50,853 nt of DNA from Candidatus Heimdallarchaeota archaeon (GTDB lineage Archaea > Asgardarchaeota > Heimdallarchaeia > JABLTI01). The notes beneath the pieces were generated by a model. That model was not told the DNA's origin. It was given only the letters and a program-made list of their open reading frames with translations, and ran no database searches. Both the position numbers and the translations under genes were made by a program. Of this stretch, positions 8,418-16,521 are shown one piece after another. Where the stretch lies: the NCBI GenBank assembly GCA_019058275.1, contig JAHLVW010000085.1, positions 1-50,853 on the forward strand, read 5' to 3'. Each line of letters opens with the position of its first letter. Position 1 is the first letter of the stretch.

Positions 8418-9268
8418 TTGTTATTAAAAATCAAAGAAGATAATCTACCATTATTTCTCATTATGGATACTGAAAATCAATGCTATATTATTAATAATCA
8501 AATTATAGGTTATAAGATGGGTGGTTGGCTGGTCATTATTCTTTCAATGCTTTTTACCAATTACATCGATTATTTGATTCACCAATAACTCGAAAAGAAA
8601 TACCTAAACAACTGCTTAAGTTTTTTACTTCATCAACTGAACTACCATCTAATTTCAAGAATTCTTTTTTGATAGGAGATGTCGATGATTATTACCATCA
8701 TGTTATTAATTTACAAATAAAGATAGCAAAAGAATTTTATGCTCCAGTAATTTTGTATAATATCTACTACCAAAATCATGATCTGCGACAAGACATCGAG
8801 CTGATAAATCTTACTTCAAGAGAAGCTTTTCTTATTTTTGCCAACATTTTAGCTAATGATCGTTCCTATTACTATTTCTCTGATACTCCGTTTGAGGATA
8901 CTGATGTAAATTCCGTTTTTCATAAATACCATTTTCTTTCTTATGGCGACGATTATTCTAGGTTGGTTCATTTTGGTCACAATTACTTACTTTACTTGAA
9001 AAATGCATTACTCTCTAGTTCCTTATCCCCCTATGAAATTGCTTTCCATAGAGGTATAAGATTGCTTTGTTTTCTTAGTCACCTCAAACCTGTTCAAGAT
9101 TTTGCTTACCTAATTTTAGAAGAGATTAATAATCATAATGTTTTAACTTTAAATCAAAAAATTATCTACCATTGTTTTTAGAATGCTTTAAGCTTTTATT
9201 CAACTTTAGGTTCAAAATTAAATTTAACAGAATATCAATTCCTTGAAAAGTTAAAACAACTTAAATAA
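8418..9268 (+). pseudogene. Unrecognised protein gene with one frameshift and one amber codon
   Basis: The main open part (8525-9181) encodes about 218 residues of soluble, aromatic-rich sequence I do not recognise. A frame upstream (from TTG 8418) joins it if one G is added to the GGG at about 8519-8522. After the TAG at 9179-9181 the same frame stays open for 28 more codons to a TAA at 9266-9268, with normal protein-like composition. So it looks like a gene of about 280 codons hit by a one-base deletion and a nonsense change. It lies between repeat copies 5 and 6. Confidence 0.45.
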
Positions 9269-9311
9269 GCGATTTTAGGTTTTAATTACTCTATTATAAT
9301 ACTATTACACT

Positions 9312-9339
9312 AATTCTAGCCCTGAAAAAAGAAGTGTGG
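9312..9339 (+). repeat. Dispersed repeat, copy 6 (partial)
   Basis: TTCTAGCCCTGAAAAAAGAAG followed by TGTGG matches the 3' core with one base change and an A-run variation. It lies between the broken gene at 8418-9268 and the radical SAM gene. Confidence 0.65.
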
Positions 9340-9471
9340 TTAATAATAGACTAAAAGGAATTATGCAATTAAAAATTCATGCCAGAAAATACATTAAATT
9401 AATTATTATTTAAAACTTACAATTCTATCTTATTTTGTAAAGGTCAATTTACCAAATTAGTCTGTTAATAG

Positions 9472-9495
9472 AAAGTTAGGTTTATCTAACTTTTT
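9472..9495 (+). terminator. Hairpin with T run upstream of the radical SAM gene
   Basis: AAAGTTAG and CTAACTTT form an 8-base stem with a 6-base loop, followed by more T. It could end transcription from the left before the radical SAM gene. The remaining bases of 9269-9600 hold repeat copy 6 and AT-rich promoter sequence, with no gene seen. Confidence 0.45.
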
Positions 9496-9600
9496 ATATC
9501 TATTATCAAAATTTCACTAGCATTTTTAAAAGGAAAAACTCATTCTACAACGATTTCAAAAAAATAAAAATTTGTTTTATTTTGATGAGGTATAAAAATA

Positions 9601-10833
9601 ATGTTAACTAATATCAGTAAATATATGATGACTAAATCCTTTAAAAAAACAAAATATCAGTTTACGACAATTCCCTCACTGTCATTTAGCAAGGATGTAG
9701 GCATTTATATTCATGTTCCTTTTTGTTATAGTAAATGTTCCTTTTGTCCTTTCTATAAAGAGCTTTATTCAGCTGAACTAAAAGATCAATACATTAATGC
9801 TTTAGTTAAGGAAATATCCTCTGCTCCACTTGAAGGTAATTCAAAATGGATTTATTTTGGAGGTGGGACTCCAAATACACTCACTCTTGAAGATTTCACT
9901 AGAATTATTAACGCTCTCAAATCTAAAATAGAAATAACAAATATGGGAATCGAATTATTGCCTTCTCTTGTAACACAAGAATATCTTAAAGGACTAGTTT
10001 CACTCGGATTCACTAAAATCAGTATTGGTATTGAAACATTCTCAAAAAAAACTCATCAAAAAACAGGACGAAAAAGTGCCGGATACAATCACATTCTTGA
10101 AATTATTACTTATGCAAAATCAATAGGTTTAAGTGTTGCTGTTGACTTAATGGTTGGATTGCCTGAGCAGACAGCTTATGTTTTTGCTACTGATATAACT
10201 AAAATCATCCAGATAAAACCCGACCAAATAACCATCTATCCCTTTATGATAATTCGTGGAGTAAAAGCAACTCCAAGTTGTTCCACAAAAGAGCAATTCA
10301 TATCTATTGAAACTGCAGCTTTAAAATTGCACGAAGCTGGTTATTCACGAAAATCCGTTTGGATTTTTGTTTTGCCAAATACTACTACAAATGATGTCTA
10401 CGATTCCTCAAAAGACGAACTAGTTAATGATTATTATGGTTTTGGTCCTGCTTCTTTCTCAACCTCACACCAATGGAAAGTTGTTAAACCTGAATTATCT
10501 GTATGGTTGAAAAACATTCACAATAATGAATCATTTTCATTTATCGCTCCTAAGAAAAAAAGTACTGATGATTGGAGAAAGTTTGCTAATAGGATTTATG
10601 ATCTCAAACTTGATAATTCGTATCACTTTCCTTTTTATATTAGATTATTTGATTTCCTAATAAAAACAGCAGGATATTATCGAAATGGTTATTTAAGCAA
10701 AAAAGGACGGTATTTTTCACATGAAATTACTAAAGCTGTTGTAGAATCATTACCCTTTCCAGTTCAAAATCCTGATTGTGTGGAAAATCATGAGGATTAT
10801 TTAGTCTACAAAAGGAGTATTCATGATTTATAA
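9601..10833 (+). CDS. Radical SAM protein, HemW/HemN-like
   Basis: A 410-residue radical SAM enzyme. The cluster motif is C42-x3-C46-x2-C49 inside I-Y-I-H-V-P-F-C, characteristic of the HemN/HemW (coproporphyrinogen oxidase-like) group. It continues with I-Y-F-G-G-G-T-P-N-T-L and V-D-L-M-V-G-L-P-E-Q-T, both standard for this family. HemW proteins carry haem; related members do other radical chemistry. No haem gene is nearby, so the substrate is unknown. A GATGAGG purine run lies about ten bases before the ATG. It appears intact and shares a repeat-bounded unit with a broken metallo-beta-lactamase gene. Confidence 0.8.
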   Translation: MLTNISKYMMTKSFKKTKYQFTTIPSLSFSKDVGIYIHVPFCYSKCSFCPFYKELYSAELKDQYINALVKEISSAPLEGNSKWIYFGGGTPNTLTLEDFTRIINALKSKIEITNMGIELLPSLVTQEYLKGLVSLGFTKISIGIETFSKKTHQKTGRKSAGYNHILEIITYAKSIGLSVAVDLMVGLPEQTAYVFATDITKIIQIKPDQITIYPFMIIRGVKATPSCSTKEQFISIETAALKLHEAGYSRKSVWIFVLPNTTTNDVYDSSKDELVNDYYGFGPASFSTSHQWKVVKPELSVWLKNIHNNESFSFIAPKKKSTDDWRKFANRIYDLKLDNSYHFPFYIRLFDFLIKTAGYYRNGYLSKKGRYFSHEITKAVVESLPFPVQNPDCVENHEDYLVYKRSIHDL

Positions 10834-10947
10834 AAACCAATTGCCACTCATTTTAATCAATCCTAAATAGTATTTCTCGAATCTAAGGTGATTGATTCAG
10901 ATTGGAATTTATGATATATAGGAATCATTCTTTTAAACCCCATTCAG

Positions 10948-11634
10948 TTAAAATGAAAAAGTCGATCCAACACAAACCTGATGGAATTGTTTGGGAAATT
11001 GCTTTTTTAATAATTCTAAATGTCTAGTACAATGACAAGCGCCAATTACTTCAATATTATCAAAATATGAAAATTTATTAAAACCATGAAATCCCCCAAT
11101 AATTGCTTTAATTTTACCTAATTCTCTAGCTTTGACAATAAATTTTTCCAAACCAGGATGAGTGCATCCTACTAAAATAACAATTTCTTTCTTTTCAGTC
11201 TCTAAATAGAGTGCTTATTCTTTTATAAATGAACCAATTTGACCTGAAGAAAAAACATTTTTTTCGATTTTCGTAAAATCTGATACTCCAATAACATTTG
11301 CTTTAGAATAAGTTCGTACAAAGTTATACTTATTTTGATGAGGAACATAAATTTCTAGATTTTTATTATGGGTATAAATAGTTTTTAATACTCCAGAGTG
11401 ATCATGATTATTATGGGAAATTATAATTTTTGTAATTTGTTTTGGTTTAATACTAAGTTGTTTTAAATTGTGAAGTAAAATACGACCATTTCCACCAGTA
11501 TCAAAGAGCAAATAAGTATCAGTCTTTCTATTTAACACTAAAGAAGAAAATCCAAATCCTTCTGTAAATCTTAGTTTTTTACAAAGGTTATCATAGATAA
11601 TAGAAATTTCAAAGATTAGCAATTGACTACCCAA
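10948..11634 (-). pseudogene. Metallo-beta-lactamase-fold gene (dihydropterin-phosphate-synthase-like) with one stop codon
   Basis: Two open pieces (11215-11634 and 10948-11151) are one frame interrupted by a single TAA at 11215-11217, where a Gln codon (CAA) would fit. The N-terminal part has the G-F-G-F-S-S-L and F-D-T-G-G-N motifs. The metal site reads H74-N-N-H-D78-H79, where HxHxDH is normal, so the second His is Asn. The second part has G-C-T-H-P-G, G-G-F-H-G-F and C-H-C-T motifs, as in the MBL subfamily that includes archaeal methanopterin-related synthases. Loss of both the frame and a ligand suggests it is dead, unless the stop is a sequence error. Confidence 0.7.
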
Positions 11635-11705
11635 AGAATAATTATTTTTATCTCTTAAATAAATTTCACAAATACTTATTTATTTTGATTAATATTTTTC
11701 TAACC

Positions 11706-11735
11706 AATCATGTCTTTCTCGAACTAGGTTTTTAA
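11706..11735 (+). repeat. Possible degenerate dispersed repeat, copy 7
   Basis: CATGTCTTTCTCGAACTAGG resembles the 5' core GTCCTTCCCGAACTGGAC in the same orientation. The 3' core is not recognisable. It would mark the boundary between the radical SAM unit and the next surface-protein fragment. Confidence 0.35.
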
Positions 11736-11801
11736 TCTATAATTGAATTGTCAAGTTAAGGGTTTCGAGTAGTTAAAAAGTAAAAGGAAACAAAGAAAAA
11801 A

Positions 11802-12382
11802 TCAATCTTTTCTTCGTTTAAGAACAATTATTATTGCAAACAATGCTATACCAGAAAGAAGACCAAAAGTTAAAATGCTATTCCTATTGATTCTGTAAAA
11901 GTTTCAATTATGGTTTCATTAGGAGGAGTTATAGTAACTGGCGTGGAGTTATTGTCACAGGGGGAACAGTGGGATAATCATCTGGATCAAGTGGGTAGGT
12001 TTCTTGAATAATTTCTATATTATCGGGATAATCGTCTCCATCGGTATCAGTATCATTAGGATCCGTTCCGTTTGTAACCTTATCATCATTTAAACCATCC
12101 TGATCACTATCATAATCATTTGGGTTAGTTCCGTTAGCAATTTCATCATTAACTTTTAGGTTATCCGAATCTATGTCCTCACTATTAGAATCAGTAAGAT
12201 AACCATCTGCTCCTGCAATAACTTCTTCACCATCTTGAATTGTATCATCATCTATATCGTCATCTAACGGATCAGTTAAACTAAACAGAACTTCATAACC
12301 ATCTGATAAACCATCATCATCAGTGTCAAAAACTATTGGATTCGTTAGGTAAAAGTTAATTTCATCATAGTCTTCAGTTGAG
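11802..12382 (-). pseudogene. Fragment of a thrombospondin-type-3-like calcium-binding surface protein
   Basis: The minus strand encodes at least four D-x-D-x-D-G-x-x-D repeats, as in thrombospondin type 3 / dockerin-like calcium-binding loops, with T-D-P or T-N-P spacers. A one-base shift near 11940 and another near 11885 lead into a membrane helix (L-T-F-G-L-L-S-G-I-A-L-F-A-I-I-I-V-L) and K-R-R-K-D-stop at 11802. So this is the C-terminal part of a membrane-anchored surface protein. The N-terminal part is missing, and the coding similarity stops exactly where repeat copy 8 begins (12383). Confidence 0.65.
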
Positions 12383-12466
12383 ATGCTCAGCCAGCAGGTA
12401 CTTACCACCTATGCGTGTCATTGCTGACCTGCCCTTCTGCCCCTTAAAGAAGAAGTGGGTGCGTGT
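12383..12466 (+). repeat. Dispersed repeat, copy 8 (full length)
   Basis: Long copy starting ATGCTCAGCCAGCAGGTACT and ending CCCTTAAAGAAGAAGTGGG then TGCG. CACC near its 5' side can pair with GGTG at its 3' side. It abuts the truncated surface gene on the left and the DUF433 operon promoter on the right. Confidence 0.85.
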
Positions 12467-12497
12467 GTTGTATCTTATACCTTTGTTAAGCTTTAAA

Positions 12498-12539
12498 GGA
12501 TTGATAATAAGAAGTGAATGTTTTTATAAGCAAGAAGTA
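12498..12539 (+). promoter_or_regulatory. Promoter segment of the DUF433/DUF5615 operon, shared with vapBC
   Basis: GGATTG, then AAGAAGTGAATG, then TTTTTATAAGCAAG, nearly identical to 15708-15750. TTTTTATAAG is a good archaeal TATA box, about 40 bases before the antitoxin start. No homology is visible in the genes behind the two copies. Confidence 0.7.
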
Positions 12540-12564
12540 GTAATAATAATGTAAGTGATTGAAG

Positions 12565-12804
12565 ATGGCAGATGATTGGAAAGCACAAATAAGCTCAAAA
12601 GTAACGATTTGTCACGGGAAGGTTTGTATCAAAGGCACTCGAGTTATGATCTCTGTTATCCTTGATTGTTTAGCAGAAGGGATGACTGAGGACGAGATTC
12701 TTATAGACTATCCATCATTAAAGAAGGGTGATGTTAATATAGCCATACAATATGCTGCTTCTCTAGCACGAGGAGAAAGGATTCCAATACGAGCAGAAAG
12801 TTGA
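12565..12804 (+). CDS. DUF433-family antitoxin
   Basis: A 79-residue protein of the DUF433 family (small winged-helix-like antitoxins). The signature is the V-C-I-K-G-T-R-V-x-I-S-V-I-L-D core followed by G-M-T-E-D-E-I-L-x-D-Y-P-S-L. ATG at 12565 gives the usual short N-terminus; a TTG at 12559 is also open. The PIN-like partner starts ten bases after its stop, so they form a classic two-gene toxin-antitoxin operon. It should bind and silence the partner and probably repress the TATA segment just upstream. Confidence 0.85.
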   Translation: MADDWKAQISSKVTICHGKVCIKGTRVMISVILDCLAEGMTEDEILIDYPSLKKGDVNIAIQYAASLARGERIPIRAES

Positions 12805-12814
12805 AGGTGGGATT

Positions 12815-13180
12815 ATGAAATTCAAGCTCGATGAGAATATTCCCTTTTCTCTAAAGAAGCATTTAGAATCATCTGGTGACCATCAACTAGAGAGTGTCTT
12901 TCATGAGAAGAAAACAGCTATAGATGATCATTCCCTACTAAAACTATGCTTAAAAGAGCATAGAATACTCATTACACTGGATAAAGATTTTAATAATCCT
13001 ATCCTACATCCCCCAGACTCATTTTATGAAATTATTATTCTTCGTCCAACTACCCAAGGGAAAAAAGCTGTTTCTACCTTATTTGCAAATTTCTTGGAAA
13101 GTTTTGCACTTGAAAAAGTCTTCAAGAAAGTCTTACTTGTTGAACTTGAAAATATAACTATACGTTGGGATTGCGTCTAA
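12815..13180 (+). CDS. DUF5615 PIN-like toxin
   Basis: A 121-residue PIN-like protein of the DUF5615 (Mut7-C-like) type. It begins M-K-F-K-L-D-E-N-I-P, with the conserved D-E-N at the N-terminus, and has I-T-L-D-K-D-F-N in the middle, both acidic sites expected for metal-dependent RNA cleavage. An AAGGTGGG Shine-Dalgarno-like run lies just before the ATG. It pairs with the DUF433 antitoxin. Directly after the stop the sequence TATTATTTCC leads into repeat copy 9, and the same flank follows the VapC gene. Confidence 0.85.
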   Translation: MKFKLDENIPFSLKKHLESSGDHQLESVFHEKKTAIDDHSLLKLCLKEHRILITLDKDFNNPILHPPDSFYEIIILRPTTQGKKAVSTLFANFLESFALEKVFKKVLLVELENITIRWDCV

Positions 13181-13189
13181 TATTATTTC

Positions 13190-13249
13190 CTCCTTCTAAA
13201 GCGTGTCCTTCCCGAACTGGACTTGTAGCCCTGAAAGAAGAAGTGAGTG
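13190..13249 (+). repeat. Dispersed repeat, copy 9
   Basis: GCGTGTCCTTCCCGAACTGG followed by ACTTGTAGCCCTGAAAGAAG and AAGTGAGTG, then a T run. The TATTATTTCC before it is shared with copy 12. It separates the DUF433/DUF5615 operon from hicBA. Confidence 0.85.
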
Positions 13250-13362
13250 TAATATTTTTTTTCTATCTTTAATCCTGGTTGTTACAAGTCGAATTTAATA
13301 ATTTTAAGCCTTAAGGGTTGTCAATAGTATATCACATCATTTAAGCTAAATTGTTGTATGCT

Positions 13363-13593
13363 CTATGATTGCTTTGTTAATTTGAAAAACTCTTCTTTTG
13401 ATAATTTGGAGTCATTGATAATTTTTAACAACAAGCCTTTTCCTAATTCTTCTCCTTTGTGTTCAGGAACTACAATTAATCTACCGTCTGGATGATTTAA
13501 AATTACATGACTTCCTTTTCTTCGAGTAATCACAAAACCGATTTTGGTTAAAGTTTTAATAACTTTTTTTGCTGTTAGAGGTCTCAGTTTCAT
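13363..13593 (-). CDS. hicA: HicA toxin (mRNA interferase)
   Basis: A 76-residue HicA family protein. It starts M-K-L-R-P-L-T-A-K-K-V-I-K-x-L and has R-R-K-G-S-H29-V, the conserved Gly-Ser-His with the catalytic His of this RNA-cutting, dsRBD-like fold. The start overlaps the stop of the HicB gene by four bases (ATGA type), so toxin and antitoxin are translationally coupled with HicB first. Its orientation is opposite to the other two toxin-antitoxin operons, although the flanking repeats keep their direction. Confidence 0.9.
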   Translation of the reverse strand: MKLRPLTAKKVIKTLTKIGFVITRRKGSHVILNHPDGRLIVVPEHKGEELGKGLLLKIINDSKLSKEEFFKLTKQS

Positions 13594-13814
13594 TCATTTG
13601 GAACCTCTATGAATTGAATGCCTACAAAATCCTTTTGTAAATTTCTTTTGAACTCTGAATCAACAGTTTTTAAATAAAGATCTACTGCTTCTTCCATTCG
13701 TTGAATTAATTGACTTAGAGATTTTGCTTGTGTATAACAACCTGGTAGTTCTGGTGCAGAAGCAATAAAATATCCATCCTGGTCTTTTTCGATTAGAATG
13801 GTGATTTTCTTCAT
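13590..13814 (-). CDS. hicB: HicB antitoxin
   Basis: A HicB family antitoxin of about 74 residues from ATG 13814 (ATG 13826 adds four residues and has AAAGGAG seven bases upstream, so it may be the true start). It has the partial RNase H-like fold pattern D-Q-D-G-Y-F-I-A-S-A-P-E-L-P-G-C-Y-T-Q-A. It lies upstream of HicA. A TATA-like TTTATATATTATA and a GAATGTTATTTAAAG segment (13884-13898, minus strand) resemble the promoter segment of the other toxin-antitoxin operons. Confidence 0.88.
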   Translation of the reverse strand: MKKITILIEKDQDGYFIASAPELPGCYTQAKSLSQLIQRMEEAVDLYLKTVDSEFKRNLQKDFVGIQFIEVPNE

Positions 13815-13908
13815 ATCTGCTGTCATTTCTTTTACGCTCCTTTAATACTATTACTCGAATATAATATATAAATAAAATTATTTCTTTAAATAACATTCTT
13901 TATCCATT

Positions 13909-13959
13909 TATGCAAGTTCTTCCCGAACCGGACTGCTAGCCTTCAAGAAGAAGTGTGTG
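13909..13959 (+). repeat. Dispersed repeat, copy 10
   Basis: TTCTTCCCGAACCGGACTGC then TAGCCTTCAAGAAGAAGTGTG. AGTTC and GGACT still pair around the loop despite base changes relative to other copies. One base is missing in the CCCTTAAAG stretch. It separates hicBA from the winged-helix pseudogene. Confidence 0.8.
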
Positions 13960-14107
13960 TCCTTAGTATCAATATTTTTTACATCCATTAATTTGACACT
14001 AGCATTAATATAAGCTAACATTTTTAGTATAATTGCACATGTTCGGAGAAAATTAATAAAAAAGATTCTTTACATAATTACTTGTTAGATTGTTGGTTGA
14101 GAATATT

Positions 14108-14545
14108 TTGAGAATTGGTAAAATAACTGCTAAAGCAATAATAGAATGTGTTGAAGCAATAGACTATCTTTCATCAGATTCAAAAAAGCCAGTAACATCT
14201 GAAAAAATACATGAGTATCTAAGAATGAGCTTTGAATATGTTAATGATGCAATTGAAGTAGCTATATTAATGCAATTTGTTAGTAATGGTACTAAATTAA
14301 CGCTGTCTTCTGATGGATAGAAGCTAATTAAGTCAACAACAAAACAATCACGAATATTATTTGAAAAACTAATGCAAAAAACACCCCCTACAAAACAATT
14401 GATTAAATTACTACGTGATGGAAATAAACTCAAAGATATAATTAGAAATATTATAAAACGCTATGAGATCCAAGGTAATGAAAAAGAGATTTCATATTCA
14501 TTAAGGAATTTACTAATATTTGCTAACATAATTGGACCTGAATGA
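14108..14545 (+). pseudogene. Winged-helix protein gene with one amber codon (paralogue of 20380-20847)
   Basis: The frame encodes a small helix-turn-helix protein (T-S-E-K-I-H-E-Y-L-R-M-S-F-E-Y-V-N-D-A-I-E-V then a beta-wing L-T-L-S-x-D-G). TAG at 14318-14320 interrupts it where the paralogue has a Lys codon (AAG), and the frame then stays open to TGA 14543-14545. About 45 bases upstream (14045-14090) also match the paralogue, so promoter and gene were duplicated together. TTG at 14108 aligns with the paralogue's ATG. The protein resembles small regulators of the Rrf2/ArsR-like winged-helix kind, but the exact family is not clear. Confidence 0.65.
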
Positions 14546-14565
14546 GTTATTAACAAAGAATAAAC

Positions 14566-14594
14566 AGGTGATAAAACTCACTATCGCCTTTTTT
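14566..14594 (+). terminator. Hairpin terminator after the winged-helix pseudogene
   Basis: AGGTGATA pairs with TATCGCCT (8 pairs, one G-T) over an 8-base loop, followed by a run of six T. It lies 20 bases after the pseudogene stop. Confidence 0.6.
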
Positions 14595-14699
14595 ATCATT
14601 TGTATTTATTTTCTGAGCATTGATTATATAAGTGTGAAACCTAAGTATCATTTCTTTTTATACGAAATTTATAAATGAGTTAGAAACAAATTATTTTGT

Positions 14700-15515
14700 A
14701 TGCACAAAGAAAAGAACTATCATACTAGAAAGTTTTCACCTACAAGAATGATCCTTGCAGACTACAATGCTGTAGCTGCTTCTTTAAACAGGGTTTTTGC
14801 GTTAATTGAAATTGATATTACAGACGCTTTAGCAAAGATAGAGGAAATTGAGAAACAAGAAAACTATAAAGTCTCTATGACTGCTTGGGTGGCTAAATGT
14901 CTTAGTCAAGCTGTTATGGAAAATAAACGTTTGAACACTTTTCGTAGAGGACGAAAACTTGTGGTTTTTGATGAGGTTGACATAAGTATAATTATCGAAA
15001 TTACTACTAAAGCAGGTAAAAAGATTCCCTATAATTATGTTATCCGTAAAGCAGAAACAAAAAGTGTTAAAACTATTACAGACGAAATACGATCTTATCA
15101 GGATAAAAAAATCAATGAAAAGGAACAACTTACAAGAGATACAACTCCTTATATGTCGTTTTACACCCTCTTACCAAAATTTTTCAGAAGATTTGTAATA
15201 AGAAAAATGATAACAAACCCTTTTAGATTAAAAAAATTGATTGGTACAGTTGGTATAACTTCGCTGGGAATGTTCATTAAAGGTCAAGGCGGTTGGCTCG
15301 TACCTTTTTCTGATAAATCTTTGAATGTTGCTCTTGGAGGAATTAAGAATCACGCTGTTGTGCGAAATGGTAATTTAGAAGAACGAAAACTTCTTTGCAC
15401 TACTTTTCTGATAGATCATGATATCATAGATGGAGCTCCTGGAGTGAGATCCATTTCTAGATTATCAGAATTGATGAGGGATACCTCCTACCTAGAGGAC
15501 CTAGAAAAGATTTAG
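14700..15515 (+). CDS. 2-oxoacid dehydrogenase E2-type acyltransferase domain protein
   Basis: A 271-residue stand-alone catalytic domain of the dihydrolipoamide acyltransferase / chloramphenicol acetyltransferase fold. The catalytic H-x3-D-G motif is D-H-D-I-I-D-G-A near residue 245, and V-S-M-T-A-W-V-A-K-C near 50-60 and G-T-V-G-I-T-S near 182 match the fold. It lacks the lipoyl and E1/E3-binding domains of a true E2, so it is not part of a normal pyruvate dehydrogenase. Such proteins transfer acyl groups from CoA to small molecules; the substrate here is unknown. ATG 14700 is the first in-frame start. It is bounded by a terminator hairpin and repeat copy 11. Confidence 0.8.
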   Translation: MHKEKNYHTRKFSPTRMILADYNAVAASLNRVFALIEIDITDALAKIEEIEKQENYKVSMTAWVAKCLSQAVMENKRLNTFRRGRKLVVFDEVDISIIIEITTKAGKKIPYNYVIRKAETKSVKTITDEIRSYQDKKINEKEQLTRDTTPYMSFYTLLPKFFRRFVIRKMITNPFRLKKLIGTVGITSLGMFIKGQGGWLVPFSDKSLNVALGGIKNHAVVRNGNLEERKLLCTTFLIDHDIIDGAPGVRSISRLSELMRDTSYLEDLEKI

Positions 15516-15516
15516 A

Positions 15517-15541
15517 GAAAAAAAGACCTTTTCTTTTTTTC
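15517..15541 (+). terminator. A/T-rich hairpin after the acyltransferase gene
   Basis: GAAAAAAAG pairs perfectly with CTTTTTTTC over a 7-base loop, starting two bases after the stop codon. Its U-rich 3' arm would suit an archaeal terminator. Confidence 0.5.
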
Positions 15542-15619
15542 ATTGGTCACTGAACTAATTTCACAATAAAATAAAAAACCACAGAAGGAAAATTTATCTT
15601 ATAATTTATCAAAAAAATA

Positions 15620-15683
15620 TACTTACCACTTCAGCGTGTCCTTTCCGAACCGGACTGCTAGCTCTTAAAAGAAGAAGTGTGTG
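15620..15683 (+). repeat. Dispersed repeat, copy 11
   Basis: TACTTACCACTTCAGCGTG leads into TCCTTTCCGAACCGGACTGC and CTTAAAAGAAGAAGTGTGTG. CACTTC near its left end pairs with GAAGTG near its right end, enclosing the GTCC/GGAC hairpin. It precedes the vapBC promoter. Confidence 0.85.
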
Positions 15684-15707
15684 ATTTGACCATCATTGAT
15701 ATTTTAG

Positions 15708-15750
15708 GGATTGCTAAGAAGAAGTGAATGTTTTTATAAGCAAGTTAGAA
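15708..15750 (+). promoter_or_regulatory. Promoter segment of vapBC, shared with the DUF433 operon
   Basis: GGATTG, AAGAAGTGAATG and TTTTTATAAGCAAG match 12498-12539 at about 35 of 37 positions. The TATA box TTTTTATAAG lies about 40 bases before the VapB start. Confidence 0.7.
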
Positions 15751-15775
15751 GTATAATTATTGCAGAGGTTGTAGT

Positions 15776-16009
15776 ATGGCTGAAAAAACGATCAAAGTAT
15801 CTGAAGAAGTTTATGCAATTTTGGAATCCTTACGTAAAGAGAATGAATCATTGGAAATGTTGCTCTTACGTTTATTACCCATAAAAGATACAAAAATAAC
15901 AAAAGATATGTTTTTCAGCAAATGGATTGGCTCCGATGAAGAAATTGACTCTATTTTCACAATTATTAATTCTACTTGGAAAGATTGGAGTAATTCATTA
16001 CAAACATAG
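15776..16009 (+). CDS. VapB-type antitoxin
   Basis: A 77-residue antitoxin: a short N-terminal strand (K-T-I-K-V-S-E-E-V-Y-A-I-L-E-S-L) like the ribbon-helix-helix DNA-binding part of VapB/RelB proteins, then an acidic/aromatic C-terminal arm (W-I-G-S-D-E-E-I-D ... W-K-D-W) that should wrap the toxin. An AGAGGTTG run lies seven bases before the ATG. The VapC gene begins 14 bases after its stop. It probably represses its own promoter at 15708-15750. Confidence 0.8.
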   Translation: MAEKTIKVSEEVYAILESLRKENESLEMLLLRLLPIKDTKITKDMFFSKWIGSDEEIDSIFTIINSTWKDWSNSLQT

Positions 16010-16023
16010 GAGAAATAAAAGCT

Positions 16024-16416
16024 ATGTTTTGTTTAGATAGTGATAGTCTTATTGCTTATCTTCGAGGCAGTCAAACTGCTAAGGAGAGAATTACCGAATT
16101 TGAGAAACAGGGATTGGTATTTATTACTCCTATTAGCGCTTACGAATTATATTTTGGAGCTTATTTATCAAGTGAATCAGCAAACAACCTTCAAGCAGTC
16201 TCTGCTTTACTATCCTATTTCTCAATTCTTCCATTCTCCCAGAACGAAGCAAAACTTGCAGGTGAATATTCTGCCCTGTTACAAAAGGGTGGTTTATCCA
16301 TAGGTATTCGTGATTGTATGATTGCTAGTATAGCAAAAACACATAATAAGATCATTATAACTCGAAATACTAAACATTTCTCCAGTATTCCGAATTTGAA
16401 GATAGAAAAATGGTAG
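16024..16416 (+). CDS. vapC: VapC toxin (PIN-domain ribonuclease)
   Basis: A 130-residue PIN-domain RNase. The acidic metal-binding set is visible: D5 in L-D-S-D-S-L-I-A-Y-L, E41 in Y-E-L-Y-F-G-A, D97 in I-G-I-R-D-C-M-I-A-S, and the T-R-N-T-K-H-F motif near 113-119. A good AGGAGA site precedes the ATG. With the upstream antitoxin it forms a VapBC operon. PIN toxins cut tRNA or rRNA; the target is not predictable. The downstream flank TATTATTTCC before repeat copy 12 also follows the DUF5615 toxin, although the two toxins are not obviously related. Confidence 0.88.
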   Translation: MFCLDSDSLIAYLRGSQTAKERITEFEKQGLVFITPISAYELYFGAYLSSESANNLQAVSALLSYFSILPFSQNEAKLAGEYSALLQKGGLSIGIRDCMIASIAKTHNKIIITRNTKHFSSIPNLKIEKW

Positions 16417-16427
16417 CTATTATTATT

Positions 16428-16490
16428 TCCAACCACCTAAGCGTGTTATTACCGAACTGGGCTTCTAGCCCTTAAAGGAGAAGTGTGGGT
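16428..16490 (+). repeat. Dispersed repeat, copy 12
   Basis: CCACCTAAGCGTGTTATTACC then GAACTGGGCTTCTAGCCC and TTAAAGGAGAAGTGTGGG. The next bases (TCCTGAA) match those after copy 1. Confidence 0.8.
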
Positions 16491-16521
16491 CCTGAATATT
16501 TCATTGGATAATTAATTTAGT

